A DNA stretch of 64,000 bases from Acidimicrobiaceae bacterium (GTDB lineage Bacteria; Actinomycetota; Acidimicrobiia; Acidimicrobiales; Ilumatobacteraceae). The stretch spans positions 1-64,000 of the forward strand of contig JACJWG010000008.1 in the NCBI GenBank assembly GCA_020637235.1. Direction: 5' to 3'. Each line of letters opens with the position of its first letter. The stretch's first letter is position 1. Both the position numbers and the translations under genes were made by a program. The notes beneath the pieces were generated by a model. That model was not told where the DNA came from. It ran no database searches and saw only the letters and a list, made by a program, of their open reading frames with translations. Below, piece by piece: positions 39,057 to 47,116 of this stretch.

Positions 39057-40298
39057 TCAGGCCGGACGGGAGAACTCCTTGCCCGACGTGGGCATGGTGA
39101 CGCCGATGCCGGGGATGTCCCGGCCGGGCAGCAGGGCGTGCCAGTAGAACCACTGGAACATGAGCTTGCCGAGGTGGTTGAGCCGGCTGTCCTTCAACAG
39201 CGGCAGTCCGGCCTTGGCCGGGAAGTGCCCCGGGAGCGGTTCGGTCTCGTAGTTGAAGTCGATGAGCAGCGCCTTGTGGAAGCCGGTCTCGATGAAGCAG
39301 TTGGCATGACCGTCGTAGCCCTCGACGAGCGGCTCACCGGCGAGGAAGTGCTCGATGTTCTCGACGAGCACCTCGCCCTCGAAGTGGGTCACCGAGCCGG
39401 CCTTCGACGTCGGGACGTCCGTCGCGTCACCGATCGCGAACACGTTCGGTGCCGCTTTCGACTGCAGGGTGCGGCGATCGGTCGGGACGAAGTCCATCGC
39501 ATCGCCGAGTCCCTCGCTGCGTCCGACGTACTCGGCGCCCATGTGCACGGGGATCACCACGGCGAGGTCGTAGGGCTCCTCGCGGCCGTCGAACGACACG
39601 AGCACCTTGCGCTCGGTGTCGATCTCACCGGTGTTGAACTCGGTGACGAGCTCGACGCCCTTCTCTTCCAGCATCCCACCGAGTTGGGCGGCGGCGACCG
39701 GCTTGGTGAACGCCCCGTCGAGGGGGGTGACGAAGGTGAGCTGCACCCGGTCGCGGATGCCGCGCTCCTGGAAGTGCCAGTCAGCCATGAAACAGAACTC
39801 GAGCGGTGCGACTGGGCACTTGATCGGCATGTCGACCACGTTGATCACGATCCGGCCGCCGTCGAAGGCGGTGATCGCCTGCTCGAGCGCCGCGGCGCCT
39901 TCGGGTGTGTAGAAGGTGAAGGCCGTGTGGTTCCACGCCTCCAGCAGCCCGTCGGTCTCCTCGGGCGCGAGGCGGGTGCCGGTGGCCACCACCAGCACGT
40001 CGTACGGCAACACGCTCGTGTCGGTGAGGTGCACCTCGTTCGCCGCGAGATCGACGTGGTCGATCGGGCACTGTCGAGAGGTGATGCCGTCGTGCAGCTG
40101 GCGGCTGCGCGACCGGATGATGTCCTCGTTGTGGGTCAGCCCGAACGGGACGAACAGCAGGCCCGGTTGGTAGACGTGGCGATCGTCCTGGTCGACCACG
40201 GTGATCTCGGCGTCGGCACGGTCGTACACCTTGCGCAGCCGGTTCGCCGTCAACGTGCCCCCCGTGCCCCCGCCCAGGATCACGATGCGATGTGTCAT
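39057..40298 (-). CDS. sqr: Sulfide:quinone oxidoreductase
   Basis: A 413-residue flavoprotein of the membrane surface that oxidises hydrogen sulfide to sulfane sulfur and passes electrons to quinone. FAD motif I-V-I-L-G-G-G-T-G-G near 5, A-T-G-T-R-L near 105, N-V-F-A-I-G-D-A-T-D near 285. Redox Cys161 in I-K-C-P-V-A-P-L-E-F and Cys334 in A-N-C-F-I-E-T-G form the disulfide pair of SQR, so it is SQR rather than an NADH dehydrogenase or flavocytochrome c. ATG at 40298; the frame runs on upstream but without family sequence. First gene of the unit, behind operator O4. Confidence 0.92.
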   Translation of the reverse strand: MTHRIVILGGGTGGTLTANRLRKVYDRADAEITVVDQDDRHVYQPGLLFVPFGLTHNEDIIRSRSRQLHDGITSRQCPIDHVDLAANEVHLTDTSVLPYDVLVVATGTRLAPEETDGLLEAWNHTAFTFYTPEGAAALEQAITAFDGGRIVINVVDMPIKCPVAPLEFCFMADWHFQERGIRDRVQLTFVTPLDGAFTKPVAAAQLGGMLEEKGVELVTEFNTGEIDTERKVLVSFDGREEPYDLAVVIPVHMGAEYVGRSEGLGDAMDFVPTDRRTLQSKAAPNVFAIGDATDVPTSKAGSVTHFEGEVLVENIEHFLAGEPLVEGYDGHANCFIETGFHKALLIDFNYETEPLPGHFPAKAGLPLLKDSRLNHLGKLMFQWFYWHALLPGRDIPGIGVTMPTSGKEFSRPA

Positions 40299-40347
40299 GT
40301 GGTCATCGAACGCTCGCCGGGAAGTGCCGCCAAGGGCCCAAGGTCCT

Positions 40348-40365
40348 CGTACCCCAGGAGGTATG
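40348..40365. promoter_or_regulatory. CstR-type operator O4 upstream of sqr
   Basis: CGTACCCCAGGAGGTATG fits the O1 pattern at 6 of 9 and 7 of 9 bases. Centre is about 58 bp before the sqr ATG; a recognised promoter between them was not found, so its exact position relative to the start of transcription is open. Confidence 0.55.
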
Positions 40366-40419
40366 AACCGAACTCGCCGCGGCGACGGGGTCGTCGGGGC
40401 GCCCGTCCCCGGTCCGCGA

Positions 40420-40629
40420 TCAGGCGAACAGGTCGCGGGCGTCGTCGGGGACGTGCCAGGCGGGCGGGAGTTGCGCCACCAGCGTGGTGACACCGAGGTG
40501 CAGCGAGGGGTCGAGCGCGATCACCAGCCGAGTGCCGTCGTCGCAGACGGTCTCCGTCACGAACGCGCCGGCCAGCCGGTCGCACCAGCGGAGCACCCAG
40601 GTCCGGAGCAGGTCCACGTCGGCGATCAT
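40420..40629 (-). CDS. Small hypothetical protein
   Basis: A short protein (69 residues from the ATG at 40629; the frame is open further upstream). It has a Trp-rich helix L-L-R-T-W-V-L-R-W-C-D-R-L-A-G-A and a strand-rich second half (V-C-D-D-G-T-R-L-V-I-A-L-D-P). No family recognised. It lies upstream of the SQR unit on the same strand, but whether it belongs to the sulfide locus is unknown. Could be a spurious frame; codon use looks like its neighbours. Confidence 0.4.
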   Translation of the reverse strand: MIADVDLLRTWVLRWCDRLAGAFVTETVCDDGTRLVIALDPSLHLGVTTLVAQLPPAWHVPDDARDLFA

Positions 40630-40718
40630 CCGCGACCCGGATGGACACCTCGCGACGGCGGCGTGAACGGACGGTGTCGGTGCGTCGAACCTTCGGTGCG
40701 GTGCGCGAGGCTGGTGCG

Positions 40719-41357
40719 ATGCCACGTCTGCGACAGGTGCCACGCGATCAGGTGTCCGACGATCTCACACTGCGGATGTACTCGCTGCTGTTCGGCGACC
40801 GTGACCCGGTGGCCGAACCCGGCACGGCCACGGGCACGCCCGGCGACTGGTGGACCGTGTTCGCGCTCGTGCCGGCGGTGATGAAGCACGCCGTCGAGGG
40901 CTTCGCGCTGTATCGCAGTCGATCGCTCGACCCGGTGCTGCGCGAGCTCGGCCAGACCCGGGCCGGATGGGCTCGCGGGAGCCAGTTCGTGTACTCACAG
41001 CACTGCAAGAGCATGCGGGCGCTCGGCGTCGACGACGAACGCATCGAGGCCGTCGCTCGATGGACGACCGCCGAGTGCTTCTCGCCGCTGGAGCGGGCGG
41101 TGCTCGCGTTCACCGACGCCATGGTGCTGCAGGGTGGTCGGGTGCACGACGCCGACTTCGCCGTGCTGCAGGCGCACCTGAGCGACGAGGAGATCCTCGA
41201 ACTCACCTACATCACCGCGATGTACGAGATGCACGCGACGATCAGCCGTGCGCTGCGGCTGGAGTACGACGACCGCGACGACCCGATCGTCGAAGTGGCC
41301 GCTCCCGAGGGTGAGGCGGCGCGCGACATCGGCGCCGACATCAGTGGCGAGGGCTGA
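40719..41357 (+). CDS. Carboxymuconolactone decarboxylase/AhpD-like protein
   Basis: A 212-residue all-helical protein of the CMD/AhpD-like fold: the trihelical core shows W-T-V-F-A-L-V-P-A-V-M-K-H, then Q-F-V-Y-S-Q-H-C-K-S-M-R-A-L-G-V and E-L-T-Y-I-T-A-M-Y-E-M-H-A. The AhpD C-x-x-C redox pair is reduced to one Cys (S-Q-H-C), so classical peroxidase reductase chemistry is doubtful. ATG at 40719 gives M-P-R-L-R-Q-V-P-R-D-Q, the family N-terminus. It ends 3 bp before the stop of the ECF sigma factor on the other strand. Confidence 0.82.
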   Translation: MPRLRQVPRDQVSDDLTLRMYSLLFGDRDPVAEPGTATGTPGDWWTVFALVPAVMKHAVEGFALYRSRSLDPVLRELGQTRAGWARGSQFVYSQHCKSMRALGVDDERIEAVARWTTAECFSPLERAVLAFTDAMVLQGGRVHDADFAVLQAHLSDEEILELTYITAMYEMHATISRALRLEYDDRDDPIVEVAAPEGEAARDIGADISGEG

Positions 41358-41360
41358 CGA

Positions 41361-42332
41361 TCAGGGATCGAGCGAGTCGGGCAGACCGAACGCGGCGAAC
41401 AGTTCGGGGTAGATGAAGTTGTGATGACCGGTGATGCGGCCGTCGACCACGTCGATCACCTGGATCGCCCACGGATGCAAGCGCCCGTCGTCGCCCGGCT
41501 TGTAGCTGGCGAAACCGGCCGTTCCGTTGACGTCGCACGGGATGAGCCGGCTGCCCTTGCAGCCGATGCCCTGCTCACCGAACCACGCCGCCAGGTCGCC
41601 GGCGCCCTGGAGCCACATGTCGAACGGCGGCATCGACATCACCGCGTCGTCGCGCAAGAGCGCGGTGAGCGCCGGGATGTCGTAGCGCTCGAAGGCGTCG
41701 ACGTACTTGACGAGCAGCTCGTGGTGGGCGGGGTCGAGGGTGCTCTGCAAGGGTTCGCCGACACGCTCGGCGAGGGTGGCGCGAGCCCGCTGCAACGCGC
41801 TGTTCACCGACGCCACCGTGGTGTCGAGGAGTTCGGCGGTCTCGGTGGCCTGCCACTTGAGCACCTCGCACAGGATGAGCACGGCGCGCTGCTTGGCCGG
41901 CAGGTGCTGGAGGGCGGCGACGAACGCGAGGCGGACGGTCTCGCGTGCGGCGACGAGCTCGGCGGGGTCGGCGTCGGTGTCGATGACACGCTGGTCGAGG
42001 ATCGGCATCACGTAGTCGGTGGTGGGGCGGGTGGGGCCGACCACGGTGCCCCGCTGGGGTACGGCGGGACCGAAGTCCATCGGCAGCGCCCGGCGCTGTG
42101 GCGCACGGAGCATGTCGATGCACACGTTGTTGGCGATGCGGTAGAGCCAGGTGCGCACCGACGCCCGCCCTTCGAAGCGGTCGGCGTGGCGCCAGGCGCG
42201 CACGAGCGTCTCCTGCACCGCATCCTCGGCCTCTGCCCCGGCACCGAGCATGCGATAGCAGAAGCCGGTGAGCTCGCGGCGGTGGGCGCTGAACAGGGTG
42301 TCGAGGTCGTGGGCGACGAGGGGCGCGGTCAT
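41361..42332 (-). CDS. ECF-family RNA polymerase sigma factor with SnoaL-like C-terminal domain
   Basis: A 323-residue sigma-70 factor. Region 2 (about 12-75: L-T-G-F-C-Y-R-M-L-G, A-V-Q-E-T-L-V-R-A-W-R, V-R-T-W-L-Y-R-I-A-N-N-V) and region 4 (about 145-200: L-P-A-K-Q-R-A-V-L-I-L-C-E-V-L-K-W, T-V-A-S-V-N-S-A-L-Q-R-A-R) are followed by a SnoaL/NTF2-like domain (about 205-320). The C-terminal domain lacks the W-L-P-E-P and D-G-G-G motifs of ECF41, so it is the other SnoaL-tailed type (SigG/SigJ-like, ECF56-like). No anti-sigma gene is next to it; the domain may itself regulate. TACAGT 6 nt upstream. Confidence 0.92.
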   Translation of the reverse strand: MTAPLVAHDLDTLFSAHRRELTGFCYRMLGAGAEAEDAVQETLVRAWRHADRFEGRASVRTWLYRIANNVCIDMLRAPQRRALPMDFGPAVPQRGTVVGPTRPTTDYVMPILDQRVIDTDADPAELVAARETVRLAFVAALQHLPAKQRAVLILCEVLKWQATETAELLDTTVASVNSALQRARATLAERVGEPLQSTLDPAHHELLVKYVDAFERYDIPALTALLRDDAVMSMPPFDMWLQGAGDLAAWFGEQGIGCKGSRLIPCDVNGTAGFASYKPGDDGRLHPWAIQVIDVVDGRITGHHNFIYPELFAAFGLPDSLDP

Positions 42333-42338
42333 GCGGCC

Positions 42339-42344
42339 ACTGTA
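42339..42344 (-). promoter_or_regulatory. Candidate -10 element of the ECF sigma factor gene
   Basis: TACAGT, 6 nt before the ATG at 42332. Confidence 0.4.
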
Positions 42345-42374
42345 GAGCGGGGCTGTGACACCCCGCCGGGGGGA

Positions 42375-43400
42375 TCAGGCGAAGGTGAACGGGCGGGCGC
42401 CGGTCTGGATCTCGCCCAGGGTGCGGCGCAGCTCGACCAGCTTCGACGGCTCCTGCGCGGCCAGTTCGATCCGGCGGTCGCCGACGACGAGCGTGCCCAC
42501 CTGGGCGATCACCGCGGCGGTGCCCATGAGGCCGATCTCCGCGCCCGGGCGAGCGGCCCATGCGGCGACCTCGTCGACGGTGACGGTGCGTTCCTCCACG
42601 GTCCAGCCGAGCGAGCGGGCCACCTGCAGCAGCGAGTCGCGGGTGACGCCGTGCAGGAACGCGTCGGTGAGTTCGGGGGTGACCAGGTGGTCGCCGTCGA
42701 CGAGCACCACGTTGGCCGCACCCGTCTCCTGCACGACACCGCCGGGCGCGAACAGCACCTGGTCGGCGTGGTGCTCACGGCGGGCGAGGTCGATCCGGCC
42801 GAGTGCCATCGCGTAGTTGGCGCCGGTCTTCACGACGCCGAACTGCGGGGTGGTGCGCGGCACCTCGGTCTCGACCACGATCGTCAGCGGCCGCGGGGGC
42901 AGGTAGTCGCCGACGGGGCAGGCGAGCACGTAGAGCACCGCCGAATGGCTCGGGTAGGCGGCCGCACCGATCGTGACGTCGGTGCCGAGCAGTGTGGGTC
43001 GCAGATACAGCGAGCCGGGAGCAGGTGGCGTGACGGCCCCGTTGGCCTCGATCGCCAGGTCGATCAGCTGCGTGACGAGGTCGAGCGGCGGGATCGGCAG
43101 CATCAGCCGGGCCGCGCTCTGCTGCAGCCGGGCCGCGTGCTTGTCGGCGCGGAACGGGGTGATCGCACCATCGACGGTGCGATGCGCCTTCAGCCCCTCG
43201 AAGCACGAGCTGCCGTAGTGCAGCGCGTGCATGCCGGGATGCATCGTGAACGACGTGAGCGGCACGACCGAGGGCTGTGTCCACCCTGCGTCGCTCGCCT
43301 CGGCCACCGACATCACCTCGCCGAACACGGTGCCGAAGGGCGCGCTGGCGGCGGCCTCGATGAGCGCGGACGGGTCGGTGGTCGTGGCCTCGGATGTCAT
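42375..43400 (-). CDS. ilvE: Branched-chain amino acid aminotransferase
   Basis: A 341-residue class IV PLP transaminase that gives Val, Leu and Ile from their 2-oxo acids. Features: Y-G-S-S-C-F-E-G-L-K-A-H-R near 61, R-P-T-L-L-G-T-D near 130, P-R-T-T-P-Q-F-G-V-V-K-T-G-A-N-Y-A with the PLP lysine, Q-E-T-G-A-A-N-V-V-L-V near 222 and G-V-T-R-D-S-L-L near 245. C-terminal L-G-E-I-Q-T-G also matches type II BCATs. ATG at 43400 chosen (CACAGT 7 nt upstream) over a GTG at 43409. Single gene. Confidence 0.93.
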   Translation of the reverse strand: MTSEATTTDPSALIEAAASAPFGTVFGEVMSVAEASDAGWTQPSVVPLTSFTMHPGMHALHYGSSCFEGLKAHRTVDGAITPFRADKHAARLQQSAARLMLPIPPLDLVTQLIDLAIEANGAVTPPAPGSLYLRPTLLGTDVTIGAAAYPSHSAVLYVLACPVGDYLPPRPLTIVVETEVPRTTPQFGVVKTGANYAMALGRIDLARREHHADQVLFAPGGVVQETGAANVVLVDGDHLVTPELTDAFLHGVTRDSLLQVARSLGWTVEERTVTVDEVAAWAARPGAEIGLMGTAAVIAQVGTLVVGDRRIELAAQEPSKLVELRRTLGEIQTGARPFTFA

Positions 43401-43407
43401 GTCACAC

Positions 43408-43413
43408 ACTGTG
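43408..43413 (-). promoter_or_regulatory. Candidate -10 element of ilvE
   Basis: CACAGT, 7 nt before the ATG at 43400. Confidence 0.35.
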
Positions 43414-43473
43414 CCCGAACCCGTCCGTGCGCGCCAGGCTCGGAGCGGGTGGGGCTGGTACCAGGCACGGCTC

Positions 43474-43479
43474 TACGGT
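43474..43479 (+). promoter_or_regulatory. Candidate -10 element of the methyltransferase gene
   Basis: TACGGT, 7 nt before the GTG at 43487. Confidence 0.45.
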
Positions 43480-43486
43480 GGCGCCC

Positions 43487-44092
43487 GTGGCACGCACTCC
43501 GTCGACCGGTCCGTCCGAGCGCTTCGACCGCGCCTACTACCGTCGGTTCTACGGCCGCGACGGGGTGCACGACGCTCGTCGTATCGCCCATCTCGCCCGG
43601 GGCGTCACCTCGCTCGCCGCCTGGTGGCGGATCCCCGTGCGGTCGGTGCTCGACGTGGGTGCCGGTCCGGGGTACTGGCGAGACTGGCTGGCTGCGGAGA
43701 AGCCGCGGGTGCGATATCACGGCATCGACGTCAGCGAGCACGCCTGCCGGACGTACGGGCACGAGCGGGCCGACCTCGCCACGTGGCGACCGTCGCGTGC
43801 GTACGACCTCGTGGTGTGCCAGAGCGTCTTGCAGTACCTGGATGCACCGGCATGCACCGGCGCGATCGAGGCGCTCGGCGCGGCCTGTCGCGGGCTGCTG
43901 GTGCTGGAGGTGCCGACGGTCGCCGACCGCACCAGCACGATCGATCCCGCCGGCACCGATCTCGACGTCCACTGGCGGAGCGGCACCTGGTACCGCACGC
44001 GACTGCGACGCGAGTTCGTGGAGGTGGGCGCCGGTCTGTGGGTGTCCCGACGATCGGCGGCGGTGTTGTTCGAGCTGGAACGGTCGCGCTGA
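43487..44092 (+). CDS. Class I SAM-dependent methyltransferase
   Basis: A 201-residue Rossmann methyltransferase. SAM motif I V-L-D-V-G-A-G-P-G-Y-W-R-D-W near 50-63, acidic end of strand 2 (Y-H-G-I-D-V-S) near 79, motif with D-L-V-V-C-Q-S-V-L-Q-Y-L near 107. The N-terminal F-D-R-A-Y-Y-R-R-F-Y-G and Trp-rich helices are a substrate region of unknown type. GTG at 43487 has the 7-nt spaced TACGGT; an in-frame GTG at 43478 lies inside that hexamer region. It ends 4 bp before the helicase stop, convergent. Confidence 0.87.
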   Translation: MARTPSTGPSERFDRAYYRRFYGRDGVHDARRIAHLARGVTSLAAWWRIPVRSVLDVGAGPGYWRDWLAAEKPRVRYHGIDVSEHACRTYGHERADLATWRPSRAYDLVVCQSVLQYLDAPACTGAIEALGAACRGLLVLEVPTVADRTSTIDPAGTDLDVHWRSGTWYRTRLRREFVEVGAGLWVSRRSAAVLFELERSR

Positions 44093-44096
44093 CCGA

Positions 44097-47042
44097 TCAC
44101 CCGGCCACATCGGTGGGGTCGGTTGCGAGTCGGTGACAGAGCTCGACCACCAGCCGTGGCCGGTCGTCGTCCCAGGCGGGTTCGAGCGCGTCGAGCACGT
44201 CCCAGCCGGCCCTCGCAAGTGCGAGGTGGCGGTCGAGGTGTGCATCGATGCCGTCGGCGTGCAGGTCGCAGACGACGGCGACGGGACGCCCGGCGCGCAC
44301 GCTGGCGATGTCGACGACGTGATGCCCGGTGGGGTAGCGCTCCCACAGCTCCACCGAGGATCGGCGGAGCTCGTCGGCCAACCACCGCGCCCAGGCACCG
44401 GCGACACCCGCCGGTGATGGTGCCCCCGGGGGCGCATCGGCCGATGCCAGGTAGGTCCCGAGCAACGACTCGGCGGGCGGTGAGCAACTCGCGATCACCG
44501 TCATCGTGGTGCGGGCGCGGGTGAGCATCACCGCCAACAGGTGGGGATCGTTCGCGAATCGCCAACCACCCGGGTCGTCGTCGGTGAGGGCGAGCGAGCA
44601 GTACACCGTCTGGCGTTCGTTGCCCTGGAAGGAGTGCACGGTGCCGATCCGCACACCGAGGCGGACGAGGTCGTCCGCGGTGAACGCTGCGAGCACGGCC
44701 GCTTCGATCGCATCGGCCTGGGCGCGGAACGGGGTGACGACGCCCACGTGACCCGGTCCGCTGCCGAGGGCGCGCAGGCAGCTGATCACCTCGTCGACCT
44801 CCTCCCGGACGACGCCGGCCGGATCGCGAGCGCCGGTGGTCGTCCGGAGGTGCACGCAATCGAGGCCGTGCGTGGCGGGGGAGCGCGTGGCCACGCGGAG
44901 GCGCCCGTCGTACAGGGTGCGAGCCACGACGTCGATCAGATGGGGCGCGGAACGGAAGTGCTCGTCGAGCAGGTGGACCGGCGACACAGCGGCGGCGGCG
45001 TCGAACAGGCTGTTGCGGCGCACGTCGAGCTGGGTGCGCAACTCGTCGGGCACCTCGTGGCGCCCGAGGATCTCGTCGATCGTGGCGTCGCTCACGAACG
45101 ACACGTGTCGCAACTGGCGTGGGTCGCCCACCACCACCGCACGGCGGCCGCGCAACAGCGTGGGCGCCGCGAGCGTCTGCTCGGTGGCGGACGCTTCGTC
45201 GATCAGCACCAGGTCGAACAGGCCGGCGACGGCGGGCAGCAGGTCGTCGACATCGGCCAGGGTGCCCATCCACAGCGGCAGGGCCCGGGCGAGGGTCCGG
45301 TCCTGCAATCTCGCGAGCTGGGCGCGGCGGGCGTTGCGTCCGCTGCGCAAGGCGGTGGCGAGTGTCGCCACGGCGGCCAGTCCGGCACGGTCGAGGCGGT
45401 CGGGGGAGTGGGTGTCGAGCGCCAGCCAAGCCGTGAGACACCGCCGTACCTCGGCCTCGGCGTCCTCCAGCGCCCGACACGCCGCAGCGGTGTCGGGTAC
45501 GTCCGACGCGTCGGTGTCGTCGCTGCCGAGCTCGCATGCAGCCACCAGTCGGGCGAGGGGTACCTGTGCGTCGGCGCCGAGACGGCGTCGCATCCGCCGC
45601 TCGGCACGACTGCGCCGCCATCGTGCGATCCGCCCGGTGGGTCGTGCGGTGGCCGCCGCCAGCATCGAGGCGAGCTCGGCGGCGGCGATGTGGGCGAGGC
45701 CGGGCAGCAGGGCCGCGACGTCCTGCAGTTCGGCTCGCCCCCGGTCGGTGCGCCGCCATGCGTGGCGCAACGTCCGCCTCGCGGCTGCGTGCGCGGCGTC
45801 GCGGGCGTCGACGGCATGGTCCAGGGCGGCTCGGGCGGCCTGCAGCGTCCGGTGGTCGGCCCGCACGAGCTCGCCGTTCGAGAGTCGCTGGGCGAGCCGC
45901 TCGCGCTGCTCGCTCGAACCGAACACCACCGGCATCAGGCCGGGCTGCCGGCCGAGCAGCGCCGTCAGGGCGTCGACCGCCGCATCGTCTTTCGCGGCGA
46001 CGAGCACGCTCCGACCGGCGGCCAGCGCGTCGCACACGATCGCCACCAACGTGTGGCTCTTGCCCGTCCCCGGAGCGCCGGAGATCACCGTGAGCGCGTC
46101 GGTGCGAGCGCGGCGGACCGCCGCCAACTGTCCGCTGCTGAGGGGGAGCGGCGACTCGACCCGGAACGTCGGCTCGTCGGCACCGGCGGCATGCGTCTCG
46201 ACACCGGCGCCGCCGTACACGGCGTGGAACGCGGTCGGCTCGCCGGCGGCACCGAGGTCCCAGCTCCGCAGCGCACCACTGCGTCCCGACCGGCTCGCCT
46301 CGTCGGTCGTGTACACGCCGAGTCCCACCACCACCGACAGGCTCGGGTCGCGGCGGAGCGCGTCGGGCCGGCGGCGATCGATCGTCAGCTGCGCCGGAGC
46401 GAATCCGGCGGCACGAGCCGCGTCGAACGCGAAGGCCTGCAGGTGGGGCAGCCGGCCGAGCAGCACCGGGTCGAGCCGATCGAGGCGATCGAGTGCACCG
46501 CCACCCGTCTCGATCCGCTCCTCCAGTGCTCGAGCCGCCTCGCGGTCGTCGACGAGCGGTGAGATCTCGACATCGCCGTACGCGGCGAGCTGCCACGAGC
46601 GGCCGCTGCCGACCACGCGTACCGTGCGGGTGACGAGCGGCTGGAACACCTGGCGGGTCGCCGTCGACCCGTCGGCCGCGGTGACGGCGGCGGTACCGGC
46701 CACCCACAGCCAGCCGATCCGCACGGCGTGGCGGCCGGCGCGCACCTGTTGCACGGCGGCGAGTCGTTCACCCAGCTCCCGTTCGAGGCGCAGCGTCTGG
46801 TGGGTCGGCGTCGGTTGTGGCGACACGACGTCGCGGAGGAGCGTCATCCCTGCGCTCGGCAGCGAGTCGCCCGGGTCGTGCATCGCCGGTCCGCCGAGGA
46901 GGTCGAGACCGGTGTCGAGCCAGCGGAACCAGTCGGTCGGCACGCTCCACGACTCGGTGCGCCGCGCCGCGGCGGGCGTCAGATCGGCGAGGGCGGCGAG
47001 CGCGGCAGCGGCATGAAGGCTGGCGCCGGCGTCGACGGACAC
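44097..47042 (-). CDS. Large SF1 (Upf1/DNA2-like) helicase-type protein
   Basis: A 981-residue ATPase. N-terminal ~330 residues are unassigned (contains R-A-G-R-H-A-V-R-I-G-W-L-W-V-A-G). The helicase core has motif I G-A-P-G-T-G-K-S-H-T near 365, motif II L-I-D-E-A-S near 620, motif III G-D-P-R-Q-L, motif V/VI G-T-V-H-S-F-Q-G-N-E-R-Q-T-V-Y and M-L-T-R-A-R, as in SF1B Upf1-like proteins. The last ~100 residues (V-A-V-V-C-D-L-H-A-D-G-I-D-A-H-L-D-R) resemble the restriction-like domain found at the C-terminus of such helicases, but the catalytic acids are not evident. Start by TACGCT at 6 nt. Confidence 0.85.
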   Translation of the reverse strand: MSVDAGASLHAAAALAALADLTPAAARRTESWSVPTDWFRWLDTGLDLLGGPAMHDPGDSLPSAGMTLLRDVVSPQPTPTHQTLRLERELGERLAAVQQVRAGRHAVRIGWLWVAGTAAVTAADGSTATRQVFQPLVTRTVRVVGSGRSWQLAAYGDVEISPLVDDREAARALEERIETGGGALDRLDRLDPVLLGRLPHLQAFAFDAARAAGFAPAQLTIDRRRPDALRRDPSLSVVVGLGVYTTDEASRSGRSGALRSWDLGAAGEPTAFHAVYGGAGVETHAAGADEPTFRVESPLPLSSGQLAAVRRARTDALTVISGAPGTGKSHTLVAIVCDALAAGRSVLVAAKDDAAVDALTALLGRQPGLMPVVFGSSEQRERLAQRLSNGELVRADHRTLQAARAALDHAVDARDAAHAAARRTLRHAWRRTDRGRAELQDVAALLPGLAHIAAAELASMLAAATARPTGRIARWRRSRAERRMRRRLGADAQVPLARLVAACELGSDDTDASDVPDTAAACRALEDAEAEVRRCLTAWLALDTHSPDRLDRAGLAAVATLATALRSGRNARRAQLARLQDRTLARALPLWMGTLADVDDLLPAVAGLFDLVLIDEASATEQTLAAPTLLRGRRAVVVGDPRQLRHVSFVSDATIDEILGRHEVPDELRTQLDVRRNSLFDAAAAVSPVHLLDEHFRSAPHLIDVVARTLYDGRLRVATRSPATHGLDCVHLRTTTGARDPAGVVREEVDEVISCLRALGSGPGHVGVVTPFRAQADAIEAAVLAAFTADDLVRLGVRIGTVHSFQGNERQTVYCSLALTDDDPGGWRFANDPHLLAVMLTRARTTMTVIASCSPPAESLLGTYLASADAPPGAPSPAGVAGAWARWLADELRRSSVELWERYPTGHHVVDIASVRAGRPVAVVCDLHADGIDAHLDRHLALARAGWDVLDALEPAWDDDRPRLVVELCHRLATDPTDVAG

Positions 47043-47048
47043 GCGGCG

Positions 47049-47054
47049 AGCGTA
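47049..47054 (-). promoter_or_regulatory. Candidate -10 element of the SF1 helicase gene
   Basis: TACGCT, 6 nt before the GTG at 47042, supporting that start. Confidence 0.4.
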
Positions 47055-47116
47055 CCGCCGGCGCCCTCGGCGGCCCGGACCAGCGAAGCGGAATGCAGGA
47101 ACGGGACCTCCGGCCC

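Noticed and set aside
39057..40298. Type II NADH dehydrogenase or flavocytochrome c
   Set aside because: The Cys161/Cys334 pair and the sulfur-gene context fit sulfide:quinone oxidoreductase.
41361..42332. ECF41-group sigma factor
   Set aside because: The SnoaL-like tail lacks the W-L-P-E-P and D-G-G-G motifs that define ECF41, despite the neighbouring CMD-like gene.
41421..44417. A 998-codon open frame on the plus strand
   Set aside because: It runs antisense through the sigma factor, ilvE and methyltransferase genes, with low-complexity Gly/Val/Glu/Asp sequence and no family motifs.
43717..46707. A 996-codon open frame on the minus strand
   Set aside because: It overlaps the SF1 helicase gene in another frame; translation is Arg/Pro/Ala-rich with no motifs, a normal shadow of high-GC codon bias. 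The frame with helicase motifs is the real gene.
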